Source: Nemertoderma westbladi (taxonomy: Eukaryota; Xenacoelomorpha; Nemertodermatida; Nemertodermatidae). From it: DNA of 27,771 bases. Made by a program: the position numbers and the translations under genes. Each line of letters begins with the position of its first letter. Within the stretch, counting starts at the first letter, position 1. Of the stretch, positions 1-9,615 are shown one piece after another. The notes under the pieces were generated by a model. The model saw only the letters and a list, made by a program, of their open reading frames with translations, was not told the DNA's origin and made no database searches. Location of the stretch: contig JAUCBJ010000233.1 of the NCBI GenBank assembly GCA_032718475.1, positions 1-27,771 of the forward strand, written 5' to 3'.

Positions 1-298
1 TGAGTATATTTTAGGACCTAACTGGCCGGATGAGGGACTGGACTGGACATGGCCTGACTCGAGACATGGTACCGGTATTGCAGTAGGGTACCGCTAGTAC
101 GGTAGAGGTGATTGGGATACATGATTACTGGTATGTCATCAGTATGTTTATGTACCGGTAGTACGGTTAGACTGTGTTGATTTTGATATACTTTGTTTGG
201 ATTGGATGGATATCAATATTTCGCATATGTCAGTATGTAGCTTACTTTTTCTATACTTCAGTTACTTCTACTTTATGATCGCTATCCCGATTATAACA
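1..298 (+). repeat. 5' LTR (lacking about 3 outermost bases)
   Basis: Positions 1-298 match 7553-7850 with no difference that I can find by eye. The 3' copy suggests the LTR starts TGTTGAG and ends ...TAACA, giving the usual TG...CA ends and a length of about 301 bp. Two related inverted motifs, TACCG-N6-CGGTA near 89-104 and TACCG-N6-CGGTT near 153-168, are the only obvious internal structure and may be regulatory. I see no clear TATA box and no AATAAA signal. Confidence 0.93.
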
Positions 299-316
299 TG
301 GCGTCCCTGGGTAAAG
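299..316 (+). other. Candidate primer-binding site
   Basis: Directly after the CA end of the 5' LTR comes TGGCGTCCCTGGG. The leading TGG pairs with the CCA end of a tRNA, which is the expected layout for minus-strand priming. I cannot assign the tRNA: the first 8 or so bases fit an acceptor stem, but the sequence further in does not look like the complement of a T-arm. Confidence 0.6.
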
Positions 317-1319
317 ATCACTTTCTACACTGCATTTACGTTTGCAAGAAAGGCTGACTAACGGAGAAGATATCGATTCAGTAATTCAGGTTTGGTGTAC
401 CTACGGCAGACCGGTATATTACGGCTGTACTGACGGCATTATTTCTGTATTTGGTTTTGTTTAATTTACTGGCTGACTGGTGATGAAATCAGTACCGGTA
501 CCGGTAGGCTTAATTGCTGGTTCAATCCTTCACAGCTACATCTACTTACTGATGATGTCTTGACTGTATGGTGAAGGCAGAAAGCCCGATATTCAGCGAA
601 TATTGTATTTAAACCAAAATTCAGAAATTGAAATTAATTTGGCCATTGTACCTAACTGCCTAACCTAACACATCCCGAATAGGCTACGTTATTCGTGTTA
701 TTTAAGGAACTAAGACAGAATATCTTATTAGGGTGTAGGGTGACCACCCTAATATTGGAATGAGTATAGTTACCTGGTTACCGTACAGGAAGAAGGATAA
801 CGCCACTGCGTACAGGCTATATAGCCTGGTAAATGGCAAACCTACTTCGTATTTGAATGAGTTACTATGAAAATAATTTATTTGTGAAAGTGCATTGAAT
901 AGGGCAGGACGACCCATCCGCTTTCAAGTTTCAATCAGCATACAGCATTATAGATGCAGTTAAAAGAGGCCTAAGTCGACTAAGTAATTGTAATTAAATT
1001 GGAATTCCAGTATTTTGAGTTATATGGGTACCGGTATGGAAATTAATTAAATACTGTAATATATATATATATGGTTGAGTTACGAATTTATCAATGCAGA
1101 AATGTAGCAAATTCAACCTGCAGTGTGACTGAATAAATTATTTGGGTTTACCCTATATGTTTATTTTATATATGTCGAATGCGAATATAAAGCAGTACTA
1201 CAATAATATACCTTGGTGGTTGATTATATACTGACATTACAGTTTTGGCAGACGTGCCAAAGTTTGTAATTTTTATTTATTTTGAATAATATCCAATTTG
1301 GGACAATAGTAAGTTAATA
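317..1319 (+). other. Untranslated leader of the LTR element
   Basis: About 1 kb of AT-rich sequence between the primer-binding site and the gag-pol ATG. No coding frame is convincing on either strand. It holds several ACCGGTA-type motifs (for example near 490-505 and 1027) and a short TA run near 1060. It presumably contains the packaging and dimerisation signals, but nothing in the sequence identifies them. Confidence 0.6.
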
Positions 1320-4300
1320 ATGGCAGGTGGAAAAACAAAAGCAGATCTAGAGGCAGACATTGTGTCATTACAGAAGTTAATTAATTCCTTAATTTCTCAT
1401 TTTAATGTTTTGGGAGGTATATTACCCCAATTTGAGGACTGTTCACTACAAACAATTGATCCAAATTCTCAACAAATTGAGATTGAAGCTGATGGTATTG
1501 TTAAAACACTATCAGTACAGCTTAACAATTTGTTACAAAAACATAAAGAACTTGTGGAAGAGAATATTTTGTTAGACTACAAATATAATAAATGTGTGAA
1601 ACATAATGATGATTTACAGGAACTGCATAAAGATATTTCTAAAAGTACAGTTCCCATGAAAGAATTTGATGATCTGAAGTCTGTATACTATGAATGTCAA
1701 AATCAAGTAGAGTATTTAAAAACACAATGTGAGCAACTTGATTCTTCAGATTTTGTACCTATCTCAGATTATAATGAATTAAAATATAAATATGATGATT
1801 TATGGCACAAGAAACAACAGAAAGTGAATGACAAAACCAATACAGACAATATTGATATTTGTTATGAATGTATTAATTTTAAAACAAAATGTATTGAGCT
1901 GGGTAAAGAGATATCTTCTCTACATGATGATGTTGATGGACGTAATAAGTATATTAAAGAACTATCAGAATCGTTGCAAAATATGCATAAAGATCCAGTA
2001 GAATCTGATGAATATAAATTATTGCAAAAGGATATGCATAAATTACAAGTAAATTTGTCAGGTTATCAAAATGATGTAATATCACTACAGGATGACTTAT
2101 TAAGCTGCAAACGACAAATGACAAAAATAAATACAATTGCATCCACTCAGGATACTACCAATACTACTAACGGTAATGGTGTAGTACATGAGAACACACT
2201 GCATTGGGAGTCTAATTTAAATCATGATGTACCAGAGTGGAGGAATTCACAGCAAAGGCCTATACAGTCTCCAGTACCAAATATTGATCGAACATTTACT
2301 GTTAATGATACAATGTTGGTACATGAGCAAGAGAACAAGTTTAAACGTCGTCCATTGAATATATCTCGTTATGATAATTCCAAGGATGGTTCATTTGCAA
2401 CTTGGTTAGCAAATGCGGAATTAGATATGGATGTAGCTGGTTACTTAAATGATAAAGAAAGAATAAGTAAAGTACTTAATAGTTTAAAAACAGGATCAAC
2501 AATTAGTACTCTCGCCAGAGAATTTTATACTAACACACCAAATATAACATATGATGAATTCACAAAGAGTCTTAAAGATCATTTTGAAATAAAGGAATCT
2601 CCACAAGAAGCTTTGGATAAACTTAACCGTGTTCAACAACGACATGACCAGTCGATTAGCAATTTCATGGATTTCGTTCAGAAATGTGGTGCTGCATTGT
2701 TGGCAGCACGTGGCCGTCAGTTGGTGTCTGATGGTTATTCTCCTGCCGAAGTGACGATACTTCGTGATGTGAATAAGAAGGAAGTTGAGCAGGCAATGTG
2801 TGTAGCATTCCTCAAAGGTATAAATTCAAAGACGAAACAAAATATATCAAATGACAAATACCATGCGTTACGACAAATCAATACATTAGCTGTATTAGCT
2901 CGTGATTTAGAAACATTCCTTCATTCTATACGAAAACGTACAGAAGATAAGCCATACTATTATAATGAAACACCGAGACAAAATGACATTAGAAACTATT
3001 CCCCGCAGCCATATCATAAGCCATATTATAACAGCAGCAATAATGGCAATACAAATGTGAATAACAATATTGGGACATTTAGTAATCGTGGTGCTAGTAG
3101 TGATAGTATCACTAGTACAATACAATGTTATCACTGCAGAGATTATGGACATTTATCTAGAAACTGCACAAAGAGATTTTCACAAGATATAAGAATTAAT
3201 TCAATGCAAAGACCGGATATTAAAAGGGATGATGATCAATTTCATAGCAGATCAGATAGTAAAGTACCTACAAATAGAAAGACTGTTCAATACGATGATA
3301 TTTCTTATAATAAAGCAGAAGATCATTATGATATGAAAGAAGCACCTATTATCTCAAAGTCATTACCTTATTTGAATGATATTCTAGTAAATAATATGTA
3401 TCTTGAACCTCATCAAGTATTAGCCGATCCTGGTTCACAAAGTACATTTATTAACTCAATTTTAGTACAAAGATTAGAAAAATCTGGTGCTTTATTTGAT
3501 TCCATTAAACCTACAAGTTGTAATCCACTAGCTTACCAAGAACATGCAATTCATATTGAGGGAGAAATTAAGATTGCCATAAAATACAAATCTTTTCCAC
3601 CAGTATTAACTACAGCTTTAATAGATCCACACATGGGCAAGGAACATCTACTGTTAGTTGGTCATAATGTTGGTCCACTATTAAAGTTGACTGAAAATCC
3701 AGTATTATGGAATATACCTTACGAAGAATCAAGTAAACACAGAAAGCCTGAAAGTGAGCTTAAGGCAACAATACAGAATAATGATGTAAGTATACAACAA
3801 GAAATAAAGAAGGAAAATATTAAAGAGAGACAAACTGAGCCTATCAAGACATCAATGAACAGATATATATCTTGTGTGAAAGTTTCAACTGGTATAACTC
3901 TAAAACCAAACTGTTCTTGTTTTATAAAGGCACATATGCAAGATGTTGGAAATGGTGAGACATTGATTTTTCAGCCAAATAATTCATTACCCTTCAGGAT
4001 GTATGGAACTATTGTAGAACCTGATGATAATGAGCTTATTACTTTAACAATTGAAAATATAACAAATAGTAAAATCAGAATAAGACCAAATAGGAAAATT
4101 GGGACAGTAGAATATTTTGAAACTCTTGATAGTGACAATGAAGTAACATGTGACACTTTTCAAGTTAAATCGCAAAATGTTAATGAGAATATTAATAATG
4201 AAGATGACAGCGACAGAAGTGCTCTACAAGCACGAAATAGAATTATCAAACTATTGGAATGTTTGAAAATGGCAAATGAATGGACAAATTTAACCTCTCT

Positions 4301-7292
4301 CCAACAAATACAATTAACAGATACACTTTTACTTTTCAAAGAGGATTTTGCACTAGATGATGAACCAACTGGTTTAACTCATCTTGCTTCGCATCATATC
4401 GAAACTGGTAATGCAAAGCCTATACAACAGCATCCTCGTCGAATTCCACTAGCATACCGAGATCAATGTAAAACGATGATAAAGGACTTAATAGAACAAG
4501 GTGTTATAGAACCTTCATCTGCGATATGGACCAGTCCTATTTTATTTGTGCAGAAACCAGATAAGTCATTACGTTTATGTGTTGATTACCGAGCACTAAA
4601 TAGTGTAACAACCCGAGACTGTTATCCAATGCCAAGGATTGACGATATCTTAGATAATATACAAGATGCAAGTATATTTACTGTGGTGGATGCTAAACAA
4701 ATGTTTTACCAGATACCTATGGATGAAGATTCAAAGGATAAAACAACAATGGTTACATTTGAAGGAGCATACCGATTTAATAGAATGCCCTTTGGTTTAA
4801 TGAATGCCCCACCAAGATGTCAACGCCTGATGAATACTGTTCTCCAGGGGTATATAGGACAATTCTGTTTTGTTTATTTAGATGATGTCTTAATATATTC
4901 AAAGACATTTGAAGACCATATAAAACATATTGAGAAGATTATGAATCGTATTCATAAAGCTGGACTAAAACTTAAACCGCAAAAATGTAAATTTGCATGT
5001 AATGAAATAAAATTTTTGGGACATGTGATTACCCAATTTGGAATTAAACCAGATCCTAGAAAGATTGAACTTGTACAAGATTATCCTAGACCTACAAATC
5101 TTAAAGAAGTACAGAAATTTCTTGGGTTTGTACGTTATTATCGGAAATTCATTAAGGACCATGCCCAAATATGTGGGCCATTAAATGCATTAACCCATAA
5201 GAATGTAGAATTTAAATGGTCAGAAGAATGTGAGAATGCATTTCAAGCATTGCGAAAAGCTTTAATATCAGAACCAATACTTATTCGTCCAAATATGTCA
5301 AAATCATTTGTGTTAGAAACTGACGCTAGTACTACCGGATTGGGAGCGATTCTTAGTCAAGAAGACGATAATGGAATTTTACACCCAGTGGCATATGCAG
5401 GAAAATCTCTAACACCCAACGAATGCAAATGGCATGTTACTGAACTCGAGTTATATGCAATTATATGGGCTATAGACCACTTTGATGCATATCTAGTAGG
5501 ACAAGATTACAAGGTAATCACAGACCATAGTGCTCTGATGTGGTTTTTAAATACAAAGAACCCTAAAGGAAGATTGGCAAGATGGATGATCAAACTGATG
5601 CCACAAATGCCAAAAATTACATACAGACCTGGTAAATTTAACCTGGCAGCTGATGCACTGTCAAGATTACCACGGAACACAACAACCAATGAAATGCAAG
5701 ATGATAATAATGATAATATGGGCATGGACAATGAGGAGACCATACTTGAAGAAATGAGAAACATTCTAAATGAACATTGTGAAAATAATGCCATGAATGA
5801 GAGTAAAGATGATAGCATCTCAAAGATACATACTATTGACAATGAATCTGCATTAGATATCAATATAGATGAACAATTGAAAGATAAAGATTTAAAACAT
5901 ATAATTGACTACTTGAACTCGAATATACTAACTAAACATGGTGATCAAACTCATTTTAAGGATATCGCTAACTCTAATTATTGTATAAAAGAGAATATGA
6001 TAGGAAAGAAGTGTCTTTACAAACTATCATTATTGTTGAGAAAGACATATTTACCTGTTGTACCTTCTCATATGCAAGGAAACTTGATCCAACAAAGACA
6101 TTCTTCAACTACAGGAGGACATTTTGGAATAGAGAAAACGTATCAATCCTTAGCGCAACATTTTTATTGGAGTAATATACATAAAGATGTTGTTAATTAT
6201 TGTAACTCATGTATTAGTTGCCAAACACGTAAACCACCTCATAGGTTTCAAATCACTAACTTAAAACCCATCTTATCCTCCAGACCAATGGAAATAGTTG
6301 CCGTTGATGTACTGGATTTGCCATTAACTGAACATGGAAATAAACATGCCGTTCTATTTGTTGACCTTTTTACGAAGTGGGTTATAGCTGCTGGAATTCC
6401 CAATCAAGAATCACAAACTATAGCTAGAATAATGATGGATATGGTGATTTCCCAACATGGTGCTCCAGAGAAACTCTTATCTGACCAAGGTTCAGATTTT
6501 ACTTCAGAACTTCTAACAGAGTTGTGTAAGATGTTAAATATCAATAAAATATTTACCACACCTGAACATCAACAAGCCAATGGTGCAGTAGAGCGCATGA
6601 ACAGAACTTTATGTGATATGTTATCTCATTTTGTAAATCAACATGGTACAGATTGGGATACGTATTTGCAACAACTCATATTTGCTTATAATACTACATA
6701 TCATTGCACCACGAAAGAAACTCCTTTCTATTTAACACATGGAAGAGATGCAAATTTTCCATTTCAGTATTTTTGTTGTTATCAACCCCGTATGTATGCA
6801 GATCAATATGATTTTATTGATGATTTAAAGGACAACTTAGCAAAGTCATTCCAATTGGTTCAACTAAATGTTAAAAAAGCGCATGAATCATGGGAACAAG
6901 AATACAATAAAACGGCAAAACCTCATGACTTCAAAGTTGGACAACAAGTGCTACTGTATTGTCCTGCAGACAAATCTGGAGCAGCACATAAATTTGCTCG
7001 TCCCTACCTTGGACCTTTTATTATTAAGTCACTTACTGACGAAAATGCAGATATCTCACTAAAGGGAGGTGACGATTGTACAACCTTTACAGTAAACGTT
7101 TCAAAACTGAAACATACACAATTGGATATATCAATGCCTTATGTAGGGAAAGAAACACAAACTGGAAGAAGATTTACGAATCGTGTGCAACTGCATGACT
7201 CAGTAATTATCAATTCTAAGAAAAAGGACCTTCCAAATAGACAAGAAGTTGTTTCAAGTCATAGATATGAAACCCGATCTAAAGATAAATGA
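1320..7292 (+). CDS. Gag-Pol polyprotein, Ty3/gypsy type, single frame
   Basis: A 1990-residue polyprotein that would form the particle and carry out reverse transcription and integration. Order seen: a hydrophilic, heptad-rich N-terminal region (about 1-340); a capsid-like gag region (about 355-540); a CCHC zinc knuckle (C603 to C616); a protease motif ADPGS at D703; a beta-rich linker (about 850-945); RT with YLDD at 1186-1189; RNase H with TDAS at D1335 and a later TDH; an integrase zinc finger (H1594, H1601, C1628, C1631); the DDE triad D1663, D1722, E1758 with the canonical 35-residue spacing; and a GPF module near 1898. The ATG has A at -3 and G at +4, with an in-frame TAA about 33 nt upstream. 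Gag and pol are fused with no frameshift or stop between them. The protease has Pro where Ser or Thr is usual. Confidence 0.95.
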   Translation: MAGGKTKADLEADIVSLQKLINSLISHFNVLGGILPQFEDCSLQTIDPNSQQIEIEADGIVKTLSVQLNNLLQKHKELVEENILLDYKYNKCVKHNDDLQELHKDISKSTVPMKEFDDLKSVYYECQNQVEYLKTQCEQLDSSDFVPISDYNELKYKYDDLWHKKQQKVNDKTNTDNIDICYECINFKTKCIELGKEISSLHDDVDGRNKYIKELSESLQNMHKDPVESDEYKLLQKDMHKLQVNLSGYQNDVISLQDDLLSCKRQMTKINTIASTQDTTNTTNGNGVVHENTLHWESNLNHDVPEWRNSQQRPIQSPVPNIDRTFTVNDTMLVHEQENKFKRRPLNISRYDNSKDGSFATWLANAELDMDVAGYLNDKERISKVLNSLKTGSTISTLAREFYTNTPNITYDEFTKSLKDHFEIKESPQEALDKLNRVQQRHDQSISNFMDFVQKCGAALLAARGRQLVSDGYSPAEVTILRDVNKKEVEQAMCVAFLKGINSKTKQNISNDKYHALRQINTLAVLARDLETFLHSIRKRTEDKPYYYNETPRQNDIRNYSPQPYHKPYYNSSNNGNTNVNNNIGTFSNRGASSDSITSTIQCYHCRDYGHLSRNCTKRFSQDIRINSMQRPDIKRDDDQFHSRSDSKVPTNRKTVQYDDISYNKAEDHYDMKEAPIISKSLPYLNDILVNNMYLEPHQVLADPGSQSTFINSILVQRLEKSGALFDSIKPTSCNPLAYQEHAIHIEGEIKIAIKYKSFPPVLTTALIDPHMGKEHLLLVGHNVGPLLKLTENPVLWNIPYEESSKHRKPESELKATIQNNDVSIQQEIKKENIKERQTEPIKTSMNRYISCVKVSTGITLKPNCSCFIKAHMQDVGNGETLIFQPNNSLPFRMYGTIVEPDDNELITLTIENITNSKIRIRPNRKIGTVEYFETLDSDNEVTCDTFQVKSQNVNENINNEDDSDRSALQARNRIIKLLECLKMANEWTNLTSLQQIQLTDTLLLFKEDFALDDEPTGLTHLASHHIETGNAKPIQQHPRRIPLAYRDQCKTMIKDLIEQGVIEPSSAIWTSPILFVQKPDKSLRLCVDYRALNSVTTRDCYPMPRIDDILDNIQDASIFTVVDAKQMFYQIPMDEDSKDKTTMVTFEGAYRFNRMPFGLMNAPPRCQRLMNTVLQGYIGQFCFVYLDDVLIYSKTFEDHIKHIEKIMNRIHKAGLKLKPQKCKFACNEIKFLGHVITQFGIKPDPRKIELVQDYPRPTNLKEVQKFLGFVRYYRKFIKDHAQICGPLNALTHKNVEFKWSEECENAFQALRKALISEPILIRPNMSKSFVLETDASTTGLGAILSQEDDNGILHPVAYAGKSLTPNECKWHVTELELYAIIWAIDHFDAYLVGQDYKVITDHSALMWFLNTKNPKGRLARWMIKLMPQMPKITYRPGKFNLAADALSRLPRNTTTNEMQDDNNDNMGMDNEETILEEMRNILNEHCENNAMNESKDDSISKIHTIDNESALDINIDEQLKDKDLKHIIDYLNSNILTKHGDQTHFKDIANSNYCIKENMIGKKCLYKLSLLLRKTYLPVVPSHMQGNLIQQRHSSTTGGHFGIEKTYQSLAQHFYWSNIHKDVVNYCNSCISCQTRKPPHRFQITNLKPILSSRPMEIVAVDVLDLPLTEHGNKHAVLFVDLFTKWVIAAGIPNQESQTIARIMMDMVISQHGAPEKLLSDQGSDFTSELLTELCKMLNINKIFTTPEHQQANGAVERMNRTLCDMLSHFVNQHGTDWDTYLQQLIFAYNTTYHCTTKETPFYLTHGRDANFPFQYFCCYQPRMYADQYDFIDDLKDNLAKSFQLVQLNVKKAHESWEQEYNKTAKPHDFKVGQQVLLYCPADKSGAAHKFARPYLGPFIIKSLTDENADISLKGGDDCTTFTVNVSKLKHTQLDISMPYVGKETQTGRRFTNRVQLHDSVIINSKKKDLPNRQEVVSSHRYETRSKDK

Positions 7293-7549
7293 TATAGGAT
7301 ATTTACACTGAACTAAGTAATTTTATTGAAGTATGTATGGAGATGAAATATTATTAATTGGGTATTATATAATAATGAAGTGCAAAGAAATGTATATAGT
7401 ATGTAAATGTAGAAAAGTCGAAACTGAAAGTAAAATTTAATAATGGAAGAAGATGCATTGGAAGTTGCTACAATATAAAAGTCGAATTAGTAGACTCAAG
7501 TGAACTGTATTATAGCTTTTCGATGGAACTCAAGCTTTGGTGGAGGGGA
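7293..7549 (+). other. 3' untranslated segment with polypurine tract
   Basis: A short AT-rich stretch after the gag-pol stop. It ends in TTTGGTGGAGGGGA (7536-7549), a purine-rich run directly against the 3' LTR, the expected position for the plus-strand primer. No additional coding frame (such as an envelope) fits here. Confidence 0.8.
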
Positions 7550-7850
7550 TGTTGAGTATATTTTAGGACCTAACTGGCCGGATGAGGGACTGGACTGGAC
7601 ATGGCCTGACTCGAGACATGGTACCGGTATTGCAGTAGGGTACCGCTAGTACGGTAGAGGTGATTGGGATACATGATTACTGGTATGTCATCAGTATGTT
7701 TATGTACCGGTAGTACGGTTAGACTGTGTTGATTTTGATATACTTTGTTTGGATTGGATGGATATCAATATTTCGCATATGTCAGTATGTAGCTTACTTT
7801 TTCTATACTTCAGTTACTTCTACTTTATGATCGCTATCCCGATTATAACA
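7550..7850 (+). repeat. 3' LTR
   Basis: Starts TGTTGAG after the polypurine tract and ends TAACA. It matches positions 1-298 throughout. The sequences diverge only after the shared end: the 5' copy runs into the primer-binding site and the 3' copy into the 25-bp minisatellite. Confidence 0.95.
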
Positions 7851-9018
7851 TGGGTTACACATTTACAAGTGTTACTGGGTTTCCAATTTACAAGTGTTAT
7901 TGGGTTACCCATTTATAAGTGTTACTGGGTTACCCATTTACAACTGTTACTGGGTTACCCATTTAAAAGTGATACTGGGTTACCCATTTACAAGTGATAC
8001 TGGGTTACCCATTTACAAGTGTTACTGGGTTACCCATTTACAAGTGTTACTGGGTTACCCATTTACAAGTGTTACTGGGTTACCCATTTACAAGTGATAC
8101 TGGGTTACCCATTTACAAGTGTTACTGGGATACCCATTTACAAGTGATACTGGGTTACCCATTTACAAGTGATACTGGGTTACCCATTTACAAGTTTTAC
8201 TGGGTTACCAATTTACAAGTGTTACTGGGTTACTCATTTACAAATGTTACTGGGTTACCCATTTACAAGTGTTACTGGGTTACCCATTTACAACTGTTAC
8301 TGGGTTACCCATTTACAAGTGGTACTGGGTTACCCATTTACAAGTGTTACTGGGTTACCCATTTACAAGTGTTACTGGGTTACCCATTTACAAGTGTTAC
8401 TGGGTTACCCATTTACAAGTGATACTGGGTTACCCATTTACAAGTGTTACTGGGATACCCATTTACAAGTGATACTGGGTTACCCATTTACAAGTGATAC
8501 TGGGTTACCCATTTACAAGTTTTACTGGGTTACCAATTTACAAGTGTTACTGGGTTACTCATTTACAAATGTTACTGGGTTACCCATTTACAAGTGTTAC
8601 TGGGTTACCCATTTACAACTGTTACTGGGTTACCCATTTACAAGTGTTACTGGGTTACCCATTTACAACTGTTATTGGGTTACCCATTTACAAGTGTTAC
8701 TGAATTACCCATTTACAAGTGTTACTGGGTTACCCATTTACAAGTGTTACTGGGTTACCCATTTACAACTGTTACTGGGTTACCCATTTACAAGTGGTAC
8801 TGGGTTACCCATTTACAAGTGTTACTGGGTTACCCATTTACAAGTGTTACTGGGTTACCCATATACAAGTGTTACTGGGTTACCCATTTACAACTGTTAT
8901 TGGTTTACCCATTTACAAGTATTACTGGGTTACCCATTTACAACTGTTACTGGGTTACCCATTTGCAAGTATTACTGGGTTACCCATTTACAAGTATTAC
9001 TGGGTTACCCATTTGAAG
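7851..9018 (+). repeat. 25-bp minisatellite, about 47 units
   Basis: Head-to-tail units beginning TGGGTTACCC, followed by ATTTACAAGTGTTAC. Variants such as CAAGTGATAC, CAACTGTTAC, CAAGTGGTAC and CAAATGTTAC allow units to be tracked. Each unit contains the inverted motif TGGGT-T-ACCCA. The variant order at 8076-8300 recurs 325 bp (13 units) later, showing a block duplication. The array stays open in all three forward frames only because the consensus unit lacks stops and its length is not a multiple of three. The resulting long frames (up to 295 codons) are not genes. Confidence 0.95.
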
Positions 9019-9419
9019 GTACATACTACACTGAATACTGTCTTCTGAGGATCTAAATTGCAATATATTTTCCATGGTCGTATAGGTTAGGTATACCAGA
9101 AGAGCATTTTTATTCATTTTATATTCAAAATGGAGATAAGATAACAGGATATATGCTGAATATGCTGCGCATATGGTTTTGATTATGAAACGTCCTAACC
9201 CGATGGTAATTTTACTTGAAATAGGGAAGCCAAAGTCGAGACCAATTTATTACAAAAATAACATTTCTTGATTGATTTAAGAAAACTTTCGAATACCAGG
9301 TTTTCAATTTTCGGTCAAAATTATATTAGAATTTTATATATGAAGAATTTGTATTTTTCAAATTTCTCCATATTAAGTGTTTTATAGCGCTTATTTCTGT
9401 TTTATATCCTGTATAGATA
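9019..9419. other. Non-coding flank of the minisatellite
   Basis: AT-rich sequence following the last recognisable 25-bp unit. I see no gene, RNA or repeat structure here. Confidence 0.5.
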
Positions 9420-9615
9420 CTTAGTCGTTTATTGTTTTGGTTAGAATCAGCCCTTCTGAAACCTGTGGTTTTAGTGAAAACCTGGTATTTTTCACATGGG
9501 GGGTAAATTGCAAAGTGAAATATAACAGCAGAAAGTCTGGTATACTTCACATGGGGTAACTGCAAAGTGAAATATAACAGCAGAAAGCCTGGTATACTTC
9601 ACATGGGCCAAAACT
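9420..9615 (-). repeat. Dispersed repeat, copy 1 (inverted relative to copy 2)
   Basis: Read on the minus strand, this segment aligns with 20650-20800 on the plus strand. Shared blocks include GGCCCATGTGAAGTATA, a TTTACCCCC core, a following AATACCAG block and an end at ACCAAAACAATAAA. The identity is imperfect, so both are old copies. Inside it, CACATGGG...GGTATACTT is tandemly duplicated (starts at 9493, 9548 and 9600, about 52-55 bp apart). It is probably a non-autonomous transposable-element fragment; the family is unknown. Confidence 0.65.

Larger units (their letters stand above)
1..7850 (+). mobile_element. Ty3/gypsy LTR retrotransposon, nearly complete
   Basis: Two LTRs enclose a leader, one gag-pol reading frame and a polypurine tract. 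The domain order gag, protease, reverse transcriptase, RNase H, integrase is that of the Ty3/gypsy (Metaviridae-type) group; in Ty1/copia the integrase precedes RT. There is no envelope-like frame after integrase. The LTRs read as identical and the single frame has no stop, so the insertion looks very recent and possibly competent. The window begins about three bases inside the 5' LTR, so the left target duplication cannot be seen. The right flank is the first unit of the 25-bp minisatellite. Confidence 0.95.

Noticed and set aside
702-917. Minus-strand frame in the LTR element leader
   Set aside because: It is short and hydrophobic by AT-rich composition and lies antisense in an untranslated leader; nothing supports expression.
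5507-5863. Hydrophobic minus-strand frame inside the gag-pol gene
   Set aside because: It lies antisense to the RNase H/integrase region and its composition is explained by the opposite coding strand.
7293-7549. Envelope gene of an errantivirus-like element
   Set aside because: Only 257 bp separate gag-pol from the 3' LTR, with no long frame and no signal or transmembrane segment.
7851-9018. Telomere or interstitial telomeric repeat
   Set aside because: Each unit contains only one GGGTTA word inside a 25-bp period. There is no run of TTAGGG or a related hexamer.
7851-9018. CRISPR array
   Set aside because: The units are contiguous with no unique spacers, and the sequence is clearly eukaryotic.
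7749-9056. Overlapping long open frames predicting a repetitive protein
   Set aside because: All three forward frames are open purely because of the 25-bp tandem unit. There is no start context, no domain and no unique sequence.
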